Counted from the first letter of the stretch, positions 35,260 through 44,104 are shown. The stretch is DNA of 64,000 bases from Treponema sp. Marseille-Q4130 (GCF_014334325.1 NZ_JACSET010000005.1:22448-86447), one strand, 5' to 3'. A program made the numbers and translations. Notes: a model not told the origin generated them from the letters alone.

Positions 35260-36639
35260 CTAATCCTGCAGTCTGATCGTCCGCGACAATTCTCCGCGTC
35301 CGCTCGCCCGCCAGCACGCCGGCTGAGAGATGTCGTTGCCTCCGATAAATCCCGCAGGCGGTTTTATGCCGCTCGCCGAATAGCGGGGGACGGAAGCCGA
35401 AAGCGCTTTTCCGAGCGAACCGATTTTTTGATTTACCTGTTCGCGGACGGAAGGAGCGCCGACCGCAACGGGAACTTTTTCGGCATCCGAGTCGACGGAA
35501 TCGAAAAGGCTCGTTTCAGCGGCGGATGAAAGCTTTTGCCGCATACTCTCGAAACCGCGCCCGCCGAGTATGTCAGAAAATTCGTCGCTCGTGACGACGG
35601 ACGAATCGTGTACGGCGGAAGAAGACGAAAGCGCATCTTCCGAAGCTCCTCTTTCAAAGCTTGCATGAAATCCCGTCGCGATGACGGTAACGCTGACGCT
35701 TTCGCCGAGAGAAGGATCGATGGCTTGACCCCACAAAATATTCGCGTCGGGATCGATCGAAGCTCTGACGACTTTCATGATTTCCGACACTTCGAGCATG
35801 GATATGTCGCCGCTCGAGCAGATATTGATGAGAACGCTCTTCGCTCCGTCTATGCTCGTGTCTTCGAGCAGCGGATTTTTAATCGCCTTTGTCGCAGCAT
35901 CGACGGCACGATTTTCGCCGCTCGCATGACCGACGCCGAGGATCGCTTCTCCCTGTCCGAGCATCGTATTTTTGACATCGGTAAAATCGCGGTTCACGTC
36001 GCCCGGCTTTGTAATGATATTCGAAATGCCTTCGACGCCCTGCCGCAAAACGTCATCCGCAACGAGGAAAGCTTGGCGTATGGGCATATTTTTATCGACG
36101 ACTTTTAAAAGCTGCTGATTCGGAATGACGATGAGAGAATCGACGTTTTCATGCAAACGGTTGATACCTTCGCGCGCTTGGCGCATGCGTACCGGTCCTT
36201 CGAATTCGAAGGGAGTCGTAACGACGCCGACGGTGAGTACGCCGAGACTGCGCGCGATGCGGGCGACGACGGGAGCCGATCCCGTACCCGTGCCGCCGCC
36301 CATACCGGCCGTGATAAAGATCATATCGGTACCTTCGAGCAAATTGGCGATCGCCTCTTTATCTTCTTCGGCGGCTTCTTCTCCGACTTTCGGATTGCCT
36401 CCGGCACCGAGTCCCTTTGCAATCTTTCGTCCGATAGCCAGCCGCGTCTCGGCTTTCGATCGGTTCAAATCCTGCACATCGGTATTCAGCACGATAAAAT
36501 CGACGTTCGCGATATCCGCGTCGATCATGCGATTTACCGCATTCGATCCGCCGCCGCCGCAGCCGATGACTTTGATAACCGCGGGGCTCACCGCATCGAG
36601 GGCGGTACCGCTTTCATTGATCACCGAAAAATCCATCAT
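35260..36639 (-). CDS. ftsZ: FtsZ, division GTPase
   Basis: Tubulin-like protein that forms the division ring. The 459-residue protein has GCGGGGSNAVNRMI near 26-39, the tubulin signature GGGTGTGSAPVVA near 112-124, and the T7 loop with NRDFTDV. The C-terminal linker is long (about 335-445). The end holds ISQPACWRASGR, which may be the peptide that binds FtsA. GGGAGG stands five bases before the first of two ATGs. It lies 25 bp after ftsA. Confidence 0.97.
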   Translation of the reverse strand: MMDFSVINESGTALDAVSPAVIKVIGCGGGGSNAVNRMIDADIANVDFIVLNTDVQDLNRSKAETRLAIGRKIAKGLGAGGNPKVGEEAAEEDKEAIANLLEGTDMIFITAGMGGGTGTGSAPVVARIARSLGVLTVGVVTTPFEFEGPVRMRQAREGINRLHENVDSLIVIPNQQLLKVVDKNMPIRQAFLVADDVLRQGVEGISNIITKPGDVNRDFTDVKNTMLGQGEAILGVGHASGENRAVDAATKAIKNPLLEDTSIDGAKSVLINICSSGDISMLEVSEIMKVVRASIDPDANILWGQAIDPSLGESVSVTVIATGFHASFERGASEDALSSSSAVHDSSVVTSDEFSDILGGRGFESMRQKLSSAAETSLFDSVDSDAEKVPVAVGAPSVREQVNQKIGSLGKALSASVPRYSASGIKPPAGFIGGNDISQPACWRASGRGELSRTIRLQD

Positions 36640-36664
36640 GTTTTCCTCCCAACCTTTTTTCCCC

Positions 36665-37906
36665 TCAGAAAAACGATTTTTTTAACCTTGTCAACAGATT
36701 CTCTTTTTTTCCGCTCTCTTCCGACGAAAACGGTTTTTTATTTTTACGACCGTTCTTTTCCTGAACAGCATTTTTATTCGCAATCACAAGCCCTATCACC
36801 GTAGCGAATTCGGGGCGCCGGTATTCGGCTTCCGCGCCTCCGAGTTTTTCAGGCGTGCCGATCCGCACCGCGCTCGTTCCGAAAACCGCCTGCGCGCATT
36901 CGACCACGCCTTCCATCTGCGCGCCTCCTCCGGTCAGAATGATATTGCCCGAAAGACGGCGGATATTCGAATTGCTGATGACGGCGCTCCGCACCATCGA
37001 AAAAATTTCTTCGACACGCGGCTGAATGATGCCGCACAATTCCGTCTGCGTCGTAAGCTCGGGATCCCTTCCGCCGACGCCCGGTATTATCACTTCGCGG
37101 TCGATTTCGATATTGTCGATAAAGCAGCATCCCGATTCGATTTTGATCTTTTCCGCAGCCGATACCGGTATGCCTTTTACGATCGCGATATCGTTTGTGA
37201 CGAGGTTTCCGCCGACGGGAATGGACACCGTACACACGGGCGCCCCTCCCAAAAGCACGAGTACGTCGGTCGTTCCCGCACCCATATCGATGAGGATCGA
37301 ACCGAGATCCATTTCGTCGTCGTGGACGACCGCCTGCGTCGCTGCAAGCGTTTTCAGCATAATGCCCGACGATTCGTAGCCCGCGCGGCTCACGCAGCGT
37401 TTGATATTTTGTATCGTCGTCTTTGACGCGGTGATCACGTGGACATCCGCTTCGAGACGGGCGCACATCATATTCGTCGGGTCTTTAATATTTTTCAAAC
37501 CGTCGACGGTAAAAGTCTGCGCGACGACGTGCAGCAATTCTCTGTCTTGCGGAATAAAAACCGCGCGCGCGTTGTCGATCGCCCGCTCTATGTCGCCCCT
37601 CGTCACTTCCCTCGGCGGACGCCCCGGTTCGGTCACGGGCGTTATGCCCCTCTGATTCAAACCTTCGATCTGCGTGCCTCCGATGCCGATCGCACACTTG
37701 GTCACTTCGGCTCCGGCATTTTGTTCGGCGCTTTCGACCGCTTCTCTGATCGCGGCCGCGGCATCTTCGATATTGACGATGACTCCGTTTCGGAGCCCCG
37801 CCGACTTTCTCGAAGCCGTCCCTGCGATTTCAATGCCGCCCGAATCGTTCAGTTCTCCGATCGCGACGCGTATATGGTTCGTACCTATATCAAGACCGAC
37901 AATCAT
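36665..37906 (-). CDS. ftsA: FtsA, actin-like membrane anchor of FtsZ
   Basis: Tethers FtsZ to the membrane and recruits later division proteins. The 413-residue protein has the actin-fold phosphate loop IVGLDIGTNHIRVAIGE near the start, DMGAGTTDVLVL and ILTGGGAQMEGV. It ends in LLTRLKKSFF, the usual amphipathic membrane-binding helix. It lies 17 bp after ftsQ. Confidence 0.97.
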   Translation of the reverse strand: MIVGLDIGTNHIRVAIGELNDSGGIEIAGTASRKSAGLRNGVIVNIEDAAAAIREAVESAEQNAGAEVTKCAIGIGGTQIEGLNQRGITPVTEPGRPPREVTRGDIERAIDNARAVFIPQDRELLHVVAQTFTVDGLKNIKDPTNMMCARLEADVHVITASKTTIQNIKRCVSRAGYESSGIMLKTLAATQAVVHDDEMDLGSILIDMGAGTTDVLVLLGGAPVCTVSIPVGGNLVTNDIAIVKGIPVSAAEKIKIESGCCFIDNIEIDREVIIPGVGGRDPELTTQTELCGIIQPRVEEIFSMVRSAVISNSNIRRLSGNIILTGGGAQMEGVVECAQAVFGTSAVRIGTPEKLGGAEAEYRRPEFATVIGLVIANKNAVQEKNGRKNKKPFSSEESGKKENLLTRLKKSFF

Positions 37907-37923
37907 ACCTGCTCATCCTCGCT

Positions 37924-38727
37924 TCAGCGCGTCCGGTAAGAAACGGAGCCGTAACGCAAATCGATTTCCGATACGTCAGGCTCGATCGAATTGACGACGT
38001 CGAGCACAACCATCATATACTGTAACGCGTCTTCGTTCAATGCGCGGTCGGTCAGCACGCGCATCCTCGTGTGCGCAGGGATAAGCGCGAGTTCGTAGTT
38101 TCCGTATTCTTTCGGAACGACGCAGATTTCCGCGAGAGCGGCGAAATAGCGCCTGTCGCGGCTTTGAATTTCCGAAATCTGTTCGATGAGCGTGCGGTAC
38201 TTTGCGGGAATTCGCATGCCTTCAGACAAGTGTTCTATCGGAAGCCCTGAGATGATCGGAACGGCGCCGCTTTTTCTGTCGACTGCCGCATCGTCGAAGA
38301 GTACGCCGTTTTTATCGATGCACACGGGAATGCTCCTTCCCGCAGATGAAACGAAAGTCATCGCAACGCTTTCGCGTTCGGCAATGCGCACGAATATTTT
38401 GTCGGGAAAGCGTTTCGTCACGGTAACCGAATCGATCGCCGGCACCGACGATAAAATCGAAACGGCTTCTTCGGCGTTGAATGAAAACCAGTTCGCACCG
38501 TGCATCGGCTGCAAGAGAGAAAGCACTTGTTCGTCGGAAAGCGAGCGTTCTCCGCCGATGACGATCTTCGGAGCGTGCATGCTCGGAAGGGCGAATTTAT
38601 AGACGGCGATTTCGATTAAAAAAATTGCGCAAAAAACAAAAAAGAGAGCGACGACGATTTTCGTCTTTACATCGTTTTTCGTTTCTTTTTTTTCGGCGGC
38701 AAAGCCAGCCATGCTTACATCACTCAT
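37924..38727 (-). CDS. ftsQ: FtsQ/DivIB division protein
   Basis: Bitopic membrane protein of the divisome. In 267 residues it has a short cytoplasmic part, one membrane helix (about 25-45, VVALFFVFCAIFLIEIAVY), a POTRA domain and a beta domain with PDKIFVRIAERESVA. ATG 38727 overlaps the ftsW stop by eight bases, so translation is coupled. Confidence 0.88.
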   Translation of the reverse strand: MSDVSMAGFAAEKKETKNDVKTKIVVALFFVFCAIFLIEIAVYKFALPSMHAPKIVIGGERSLSDEQVLSLLQPMHGANWFSFNAEEAVSILSSVPAIDSVTVTKRFPDKIFVRIAERESVAMTFVSSAGRSIPVCIDKNGVLFDDAAVDRKSGAVPIISGLPIEHLSEGMRIPAKYRTLIEQISEIQSRDRRYFAALAEICVVPKEYGNYELALIPAHTRMRVLTDRALNEDALQYMMVVLDVVNSIEPDVSEIDLRYGSVSYRTR

Positions 38728-39901
38728 CCTTTCCCTCATAGACGGCATCTTCAAATTCGTTTTCGTCTTCTTCCGCCGTACAACGCGACGCGTTGACGAT
38801 AAAGCCGCACATACAAAGCGTTACGATTATCGACGAACCGCCGAGCGAAAAAAACGGCAGCGGTATGCCGGTTGCCGGAAGCGCCCCGCAGACGACGGCG
38901 CAGTTCATCAGCGACTGCAGCGTTACTGCGGCGACACAGCCGAAGGACGCATAGGCGGCGAAACGGTTTTTGCAGACGAACGACGACCTCAATCCGCGCC
39001 ATGCGAAAGCTGCGAGCATGACAAAGTACAAAAGCACGCCGAAAAATCCCATCGCTTCCGCCCAGCCGGCGAATATGTAGTCAGCCTGCACTTCGGGAAT
39101 ACTGTTTATCCACACGAGACCGCTCCCGATGCCGCTGCCCCAAAAACCGCCGGAACTGATCGCGCGCTTTGCCGCAATGCTTTGATAATTGTACGTGCGC
39201 ACGTGTTCTTCCGGCCGCAAAAATCCGATGATGCGTTCGATCCGATACGGCTCCTGCAAAATCATAAAGACGAGAGCCGGAATGATGAGCAGGAGCGCAG
39301 GCGGAAGCCACGTAAGCTTTGCGCCCGACGCAAAAAACATGAGAAGGCCGACGCAAAAAATAAAAACGCTCGTGGAAAAATCGCGCTGAAAAAAAACGAG
39401 GAGCGAAACCGAAGTCAAACCGATGACGGCCGGCAGCACCGATTTATCCTCGGGATTTTCGATGCGTGCCTGCTTGTCGAAAAAATTCGCGAGAAAGAGG
39501 ATGAGCGCAAATTTTGCGAATTCGGACGGCTGCAGCGTAAACGCAAAGGGCATGCGTATCCACCGATGAGCGCCGTTCCTTTCAACGGCGATGCCGGGAA
39601 CAAAGGTCAAAAGACAGAGTACGATCACACCGAGCACGAGGATCGGCAAAATATTTTTAATAATTTTTATGCGTATGCTCGCAAACAAAAAAAATCCGAC
39701 GAGAGAGACGGCGATGCTCACGAGCTGGCGCTTTACAAAATAAAACGGATTGCCGAACATGCGTTCGGCGTAATTTTGCGAGCATACGAAAAGCGCAAAG
39801 ATGCCGAGTCCGCACAGGAGGATGACGCACGCGATAAAAGCCGAATCGCTTTTTCGATACGACGAAACGGGCTTGTCGGCGAGGAAAAGATAATCACGCA
39901 T
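38720..39901 (-). CDS. ftsW: FtsW, SEDS glycan polymerase
   Basis: Septal peptidoglycan polymerase. The 393-residue protein has about ten membrane segments and the SEDS signatures: GAHRWIRMPFAFTLQPSEFA and GGFWGSGIGSG, then GIPLPFFSLGGSS. ATG 39901 overlaps the murF stop by eight bases. No ftsI partner gene is in the cluster, so its transpeptidase must lie elsewhere. An open frame of equal size runs antisense to it and is a codon-use artefact. Confidence 0.95.
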   Translation of the reverse strand: MRDYLFLADKPVSSYRKSDSAFIACVILLCGLGIFALFVCSQNYAERMFGNPFYFVKRQLVSIAVSLVGFFLFASIRIKIIKNILPILVLGVIVLCLLTFVPGIAVERNGAHRWIRMPFAFTLQPSEFAKFALILFLANFFDKQARIENPEDKSVLPAVIGLTSVSLLVFFQRDFSTSVFIFCVGLLMFFASGAKLTWLPPALLLIIPALVFMILQEPYRIERIIGFLRPEEHVRTYNYQSIAAKRAISSGGFWGSGIGSGLVWINSIPEVQADYIFAGWAEAMGFFGVLLYFVMLAAFAWRGLRSSFVCKNRFAAYASFGCVAAVTLQSLMNCAVVCGALPATGIPLPFFSLGGSSIIVTLCMCGFIVNASRCTAEEDENEFEDAVYEGKDE

Positions 39902-41348
39902 CGCGCCCCTCCTCCGCCTCAATGAGCGGAACAATACGCTCGAGCGCCATACCGCGGGAACCTTTTAAAAGAAGCAAATCCCCGTCGGAAGCGTTTGCAA
40001 GGATAAAGTCCGCCGCGCAGCTCATCGCATTTTCGGAAGAGTCGGCAATATACAGCGCGCCCGTAAAGCCCGAAGCGAGGGCGGCATCGTAAGCGTATTT
40101 CATCTCCGTGCCGATAAATACGATTTTATACGCGTTCGCTTTGCACGCTTGTTTGCCCGCTGTTTCGTGCACGACCCGGGATGCCTCTCCGAGTTCGAGC
40201 ATATCGCCGAGTACGTATATCCTCCGCTCGACGTCTTTTGCGGACGCGCAAAACGACAGGACGCTCGCAGTCGATTCGGCGTTCGCGTTGTAACAGTCTT
40301 TTACGAGCGTGACGCGCTTGCCGTTTTTCAATGCGATATGTCCGCTTTCGCTCCTTCCCGAAACGCCGCCGAAAGACGAAAGCGCCGTTTTGATTTCCGC
40401 ATCGCTTACACCGAAATACTTTCCGACGGCGACGGCTGCGAGCGCGTTTTCATAATTGTACATGCCCGGAAGCTTAAAGTGCACGCGCTCATCTCCGATA
40501 GAAAAAACCGTCCCTGCAAGACCGTCGTCGGACAAGAGAGAGACGCCGCTTTTTTCGGCGACATCGTTTCCGAAATAGACGATTTGTCCTTTGCAGTTTT
40601 CGATTAAAAACGGTGCGAACGCGTCCGACGCGGGAACAAAGGCCGCACCGCTTTCGGGAATATAATCGAATATTTTTCGCTTTTCGGCGGCGATATTTTT
40701 TTTGCTGCCGAGTATGCCGATATGCGCGCTTCCGATATTCGTGATGAGGGCGTACTCGGGTTTTAAAACGCCGGCGATTTCCCCGATTTCGTTCGGCCGA
40801 TTCATGCCCATTTCGAATACGCCGATTTCATCCGTATCCCTGATTTTAAAAACGGAAAGCGGCAGCCCCGTTTCGGAATTGAAATTGCCGTCGCTCGAAA
40901 CGACTCGATATTTTTGCTTTAAAACCGCAGCGACGAGTTCCTTTGTCGTCGTCTTTCCGCTCGACCCCGTGATACCGATTTTTTTTAAGCGCGGAAATTT
41001 TGCGACGTAGGCGGCGGCCGCATCCTGCAGCGCGTACAGCGTATCGGAGACGATCACAAAAAAAGCGAGAGGATATTTTTCCGCCAAAAGCGAATACGCT
41101 CTCTCGTCGCCTGAATATTCGCTTTCGTTGACAAAAACGCATGACGCCCCCTTTTCGAGGGCTTCGGGAATATAGGCGTGGCCGTTTTGCACGGTGCCGA
41201 CGAGCGGTACGAAGAGGCTGCCCGGAACGACGAAGCGGCTGTCGGTCGTAACTGAGGAAAAACAAAATCGGTTTTCGGCTGCACTGTGTCCGACACCTTT
41301 ACCGCGGACGGCAGCGACGAGCTCATTTCGCTCCATCAGACTTTGCAC
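39894..41348 (-). CDS. murF: MurF, UDP-MurNAc-tripeptide--D-Ala-D-Ala ligase
   Basis: Adds the D-alanyl-D-alanine end to the peptidoglycan precursor. The 484-residue protein has the Mur ligase N-terminal domain (TDSRFVVPGSLFVPL), the ATP site GITGSSGKTTTKELV and the C-terminal region with KDCYNANAESTASVL. It starts at GTG 41348, overlapping ftsL by 26 bases with an AGGGG-type site; ATG 41336 is possible. Confidence 0.95.
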   Translation of the reverse strand: MQSLMERNELVAAVRGKGVGHSAAENRFCFSSVTTDSRFVVPGSLFVPLVGTVQNGHAYIPEALEKGASCVFVNESEYSGDERAYSLLAEKYPLAFFVIVSDTLYALQDAAAAYVAKFPRLKKIGITGSSGKTTTKELVAAVLKQKYRVVSSDGNFNSETGLPLSVFKIRDTDEIGVFEMGMNRPNEIGEIAGVLKPEYALITNIGSAHIGILGSKKNIAAEKRKIFDYIPESGAAFVPASDAFAPFLIENCKGQIVYFGNDVAEKSGVSLLSDDGLAGTVFSIGDERVHFKLPGMYNYENALAAVAVGKYFGVSDAEIKTALSSFGGVSGRSESGHIALKNGKRVTLVKDCYNANAESTASVLSFCASAKDVERRIYVLGDMLELGEASRVVHETAGKQACKANAYKIVFIGTEMKYAYDAALASGFTGALYIADSSENAMSCAADFILANASDGDLLLLKGSRGMALERIVPLIEAEEGRDA

Positions 41349-41646
41349 TGCCCTTCCCCTTCATTTCGACGCGGACGATATCGTCCGTCTGCGCTTTATG
41401 CATGCCGAGTTCGTTTTCCGCAATCTTTTCGATGCGCTCCGTACTCGCCAAAAGACTGATATCCGTAACGAGATTTTTATTTTCTTCGACGAGCGCTTCC
41501 TGTTTTTTTTCAAGAGCCGCGACTTCGTCCGATAGATCTTCGTATTTTCTTGACTGTATGCCGCCCGCGATCAGCAAAAGCGGAATCGAAAGAGCGATAA
41601 TGCAGACGACAAGCGTTTCGCGCACGCGAGCGTATTTTCGTTTCAT
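41323..41646 (-). CDS. ftsL: FtsL-like division protein
   Basis: 107 residues with one membrane helix (about 13-30) and a leucine-rich coiled coil after it (EVAALEKKQEALVEENKNLV), the layout of FtsL/DivIC. Sequence is weakly conserved in this family; the call relies on topology and on position between rsmH and murF. ATG 41646 has a GGGAG site; the frame is open upstream through a hairpin. Confidence 0.75.
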   Translation of the reverse strand: MKRKYARVRETLVVCIIALSIPLLLIAGGIQSRKYEDLSDEVAALEKKQEALVEENKNLVTDISLLASTERIEKIAENELGMHKAQTDDIVRVEMKGKGSAKSDGAK

Positions 41647-41650
41647 ACCC

Positions 41651-41698
41651 ACTCCCATAAAACTTTTGCAGAAAATTGGAATTTCCGAAAAAGTTTTC
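41651..41698 (-). promoter_or_regulatory. Leader hairpin with ribosome site before ftsL
   Basis: On the minus strand AAAACTTTT and AAAAGTTTT form a 9-bp stem around a 21-base loop, followed at once by ATGGGAG. The same 48-base layout, with many identical bases, stands before the flaA pair at 45688-45735. Confidence 0.5.
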
Positions 41699-41737
41699 GC
41701 ATCGTGCGCAAGTGCGCACATATTCAACGGTTCCCGA

Positions 41738-42709
41738 TCATACTGCGATGCTTAGGCGCCGCGCATCTTCGGCATCGCACAGTTTGCGCACGACGCGAAG
41801 CTTCGCGCTCCGCGACGGCGAATTGCCGGAAACCTCTTCCGCCGAGGGACTTACGGGCTTTTTCGTAAGCACTTCGGCACACGCCCTCCCACCGCAGCGG
41901 CAAGCCGGAACCTCGGGCGGACAAATGCAGGACTTTCCGAGATTCCGGAAATAATTTTTTACGATGCGGTCTTCAAGCGAATGGAACGTGATCACCCCCA
42001 TCTTTCCGCCCGCATTCAAATCGTTGAACGCATCGTGCAGCGAGCGCGGAAGCCGCGCAAGCTCTCCGTTTACCGCGATGCGCAGCGCTTGAAACGTACG
42101 TGTCGCCGGATGTATCGCTCCGTGCCGGTACTGCGAAGGCACTGCATCGTAAATGATATCGGCGAGCGCTTTCGACGAACGGATTTCCCCGCTCGCCCTC
42201 GCCTTCACGATAGCCCTCGCTATACTGCGGCTCAGTTTTTCTTCGCCCCAGCGGTATATCAAATCGGCAAGCGCCCCTTCTTCCGTACCGTTTACGATAT
42301 CGGCGGCGCTTTTTCCTCCCGACGGCGTAAGGCGCATATCGAGCGCTTCATCGTGACGAAACGAAAATCCCCTGCCCGACAGTTCGTAGTGGTACATCGA
42401 TATGCCCAAATCGAACAATATGATATCGGGCTTCGGAAAATCCGCAGGGTACGACGCGTAAAAATCGTCGAACCAGCCGTTGTAAAACATCGTCCGTTCG
42501 GCAAAGCATTCGAGCCGCTCTTTTGCGCGCGCCAAAATGCCCGCATCGGCGTCGATGCCGATTATCTTAATATTCGGGAATCGTGAAAGAAATGCAAACG
42601 AATGACCGCCTTCGCCGAGCGTCGAGTCGCACATGACCGCTTCGGCGCCGCACGGGGCAAGCAGTTCAAGACATTCCTGCAACAAAACAGGCGTATGAAT
42701 CGCTTCCAT
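41738..42709 (-). CDS. rsmH: RsmH (MraW), 16S rRNA C1402 methyltransferase
   Basis: Methylates N4 of cytidine 1402 in 16S rRNA. The 323-residue protein has the N-terminal HTPVLLQECLELL, the SAM motif DSTLGEGGHS, IGIDADAGILARA, and near the C-terminus ITFHSLEDRIVKNYF followed by the usual cysteine group (CICPPEVPACRCGG). It lies 18 bp after mraZ. Confidence 0.97.
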   Translation of the reverse strand: MEAIHTPVLLQECLELLAPCGAEAVMCDSTLGEGGHSFAFLSRFPNIKIIGIDADAGILARAKERLECFAERTMFYNGWFDDFYASYPADFPKPDIILFDLGISMYHYELSGRGFSFRHDEALDMRLTPSGGKSAADIVNGTEEGALADLIYRWGEEKLSRSIARAIVKARASGEIRSSKALADIIYDAVPSQYRHGAIHPATRTFQALRIAVNGELARLPRSLHDAFNDLNAGGKMGVITFHSLEDRIVKNYFRNLGKSCICPPEVPACRCGGRACAEVLTKKPVSPSAEEVSGNSPSRSAKLRVVRKLCDAEDARRLSIAV

Positions 42710-42727
42710 GCGCTTTCCTCCCCTGCG

Positions 42728-43171
42728 CTAAAAAAAGATCGAGCCGAGCTCTTCCGCAGCCCCGCGGAACGACGCTTCGCTTTCCTCGATATAGTGCCGA
42801 TAACTTTCCGCGTCCCACAGCTCGATGTATTTGCTGACGCCGAGCAAAACGCAGTCTTTGGAAAGCGCGGCATATTCGCGCAGACTTTGGGGGATCGAAA
42901 GCCGCCCCGATTTATCGAACTCAAGTTCCTGCGCCGGCGCGACAAACCTCCTGAGCACGAGGCGGTTTTTTTCGCTGAACGGAGACGCGGCTTCCATGAG
43001 TTTCGAAGAAACGGTTTTCCATTCTTCCGGAGTAAAAAGCCATAGGCAGCGGTCAAGAGCCTGCGTCACGATGAGCACATTTCCGGCAAGTTCGGAACGC
43101 AGTTTGGCGGGAAAGAGGATCCTCCCCTTTTCGTCAAGCGTATTCCGAAATTCTCCTGTCAGCATACTCAT
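42728..43171 (-). CDS. mraZ: MraZ, regulator of the division cluster
   Basis: AbrB-like DNA-binding protein that binds its own promoter region. It has two MraZ repeats: LTGEFRNTLDEKGRILFPA with LRSEL, and LEFDKSGRLSIPQSLREYA. With ATG 43171 it has 147 residues; ATG 43165 (MLTGEF) matches the family start equally well. Four TGG-type repeats in its leader fit the MraZ box. It is the first gene of the minus-strand run down to fliE. Confidence 0.95.
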   Translation of the reverse strand: MSMLTGEFRNTLDEKGRILFPAKLRSELAGNVLIVTQALDRCLWLFTPEEWKTVSSKLMEAASPFSEKNRLVLRRFVAPAQELEFDKSGRLSIPQSLREYAALSKDCVLLGVSKYIELWDAESYRHYIEESEASFRGAAEELGSIFF

Positions 43172-43205
43172 GCCACTGCCTACCACTTTTCCCCAGTAAT
43201 TCCCA
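43171..43205 (-). promoter_or_regulatory. MraZ box
   Basis: On the minus strand TGGGA (43205-43201), TGGGG (43195-43191), TGGTA (43185-43181) and TGGCA (43175-43171) are spaced by exactly five bases each. Known MraZ operators are TGGGN repeats with N5 spacers. Here the array lies in the leader, and the last, degenerate repeat ends on the A of the start codon. Confidence 0.8.
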
Positions 43206-43215
43206 CTTAGCAACT

Positions 43216-43243
43216 ATTTTATAATAAAAATACCGAATGTCAA
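43216..43243 (-). promoter_or_regulatory. mraZ (division cluster) promoter
   Basis: On the minus strand: TTGACA (43243-43238), 16-bp spacer, TAAAAT (43221-43216). Start would be near 43209, just before the MraZ box. Confidence 0.6.
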
Positions 43244-43273
43244 CGGATAAAACGGCCTTTTCGCCAAAGAAAT

Positions 43274-43302
43274 TTGCAATATACTCCGATTATCTATATA
43301 AT
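43274..43302 (+). promoter_or_regulatory. Promoter of the gene divergent from mraZ
   Basis: TTGCAA (43274-43279), 17-bp spacer, TATAAT (43297-43302). The leader to ATG 43326 would be about 17 bases. Confidence 0.75.
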
Positions 43303-43325
43303 TGTATCGTGGAATTCGAAAAATA

Positions 43326-44045
43326 ATGATAAATACGCTCAACGAAAGCTCACTCCACCGCTCTTTAAAATCGCTCTATGCGCTCGAAAAAGGATGCATG
43401 ACGGAAGTCAATATCGCAGGAAAGATTTACGATGTCGTCGACGCTCACGGAAACATCACCGAAATACAGACGAAAAACCTTTCGTCGCTGCTCGTAAAAA
43501 CGCTCGGTGCGCTGAAAGACGGGCGCCGCGTCAAAATCGTCTATCCCGTCGCGAAAGTCAAATACATCGAAGTTTATGACCAAAAAGGAGTACTTCTTTC
43601 GAAGCGGAAAAGCCCCGTCCGCGCTTCGATCTACAGCATATTCCGCGAACTCACCGGCCTTTATCCCGTGCTTTTAAAAAAACGCTTTTCGCTCGATGTG
43701 CTCGAAATCGCGATGAGCGAAATCCGCACGCAAAGCGAAACGCCGGTACAGTCGCCGAACGGCCGCCGCCGCTTTTTAAAAAATTGGAACAAAACCGACA
43801 AGCGGCTCGAAACGATATTCGAAACGCACAGGTTTACAAAAGCAGCCGACTACCTTTCGCTCATCCCCGAATCCTGCCTTCCCCGTTTTTGCGCCCGAGA
43901 CATTGCTTCTTCCCTCGCCGAAAACAAGGATTTGCCCGCTTCCGCAAAAGCGCAAGCAAATCTCATGCTGTGGGTGCTTTCACACATGAAGCTCATCGAA
44001 GCCGAAAACGACATTTCCCGCCCGCGATATTATAGGATCAGATAA
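43326..44045 (+). CDS. Conserved unknown protein, possible PD-(D/E)XK-like N-terminal half
   Basis: 239 residues, no family I can name with certainty. The N-terminal half has KIYDVVDAHGNITEIQTKNL followed by GRRVKIVYPVAKVKYIEVY, a beta-alpha-beta pattern with D, E, Q and K placed as in nuclease folds of the PD-(D/E)XK group. The C-terminal half (about 110-239) is helical and basic and looks like a winged-helix part (SIYSIFRELTGLYPVLLKKR; LPASAKAQANLMLWVL). It is divergent from mraZ. ATG 43326 is preferred over an upstream in-frame codon at 43302, which lies in the promoter. Confidence 0.6.
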   Translation: MINTLNESSLHRSLKSLYALEKGCMTEVNIAGKIYDVVDAHGNITEIQTKNLSSLLVKTLGALKDGRRVKIVYPVAKVKYIEVYDQKGVLLSKRKSPVRASIYSIFRELTGLYPVLLKKRFSLDVLEIAMSEIRTQSETPVQSPNGRRRFLKNWNKTDKRLETIFETHRFTKAADYLSLIPESCLPRFCARDIASSLAENKDLPASAKAQANLMLWVLSHMKLIEAENDISRPRYYRIR

Positions 44046-44047
44046 AA

Positions 44048-44078
44048 AAAGCGGCACCCTGCAAGATGCCGCCGTATA
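44048..44078 (-). terminator. Terminator downstream of the flaA pair
   Basis: GCGGCA/TGCCGC stem (44051-44056 and 44067-44072) with a 10-base loop. On the minus strand it is followed by a run of seven T. It lies directly behind the stop of the plus-strand gene and 170 bp behind the second flaA gene. Confidence 0.7.
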
Positions 44079-44104
44079 AAAATCGGAATTATTGCACGCG
44101 AAAG

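Noticed and set aside
38711-39925. 404-codon open frame on the plus strand over ftsW
   Set aside because: It is an exact antisense shadow of ftsW, which has clear SEDS motifs. The translation is rich in Arg, Lys and His with no recognisable domain.
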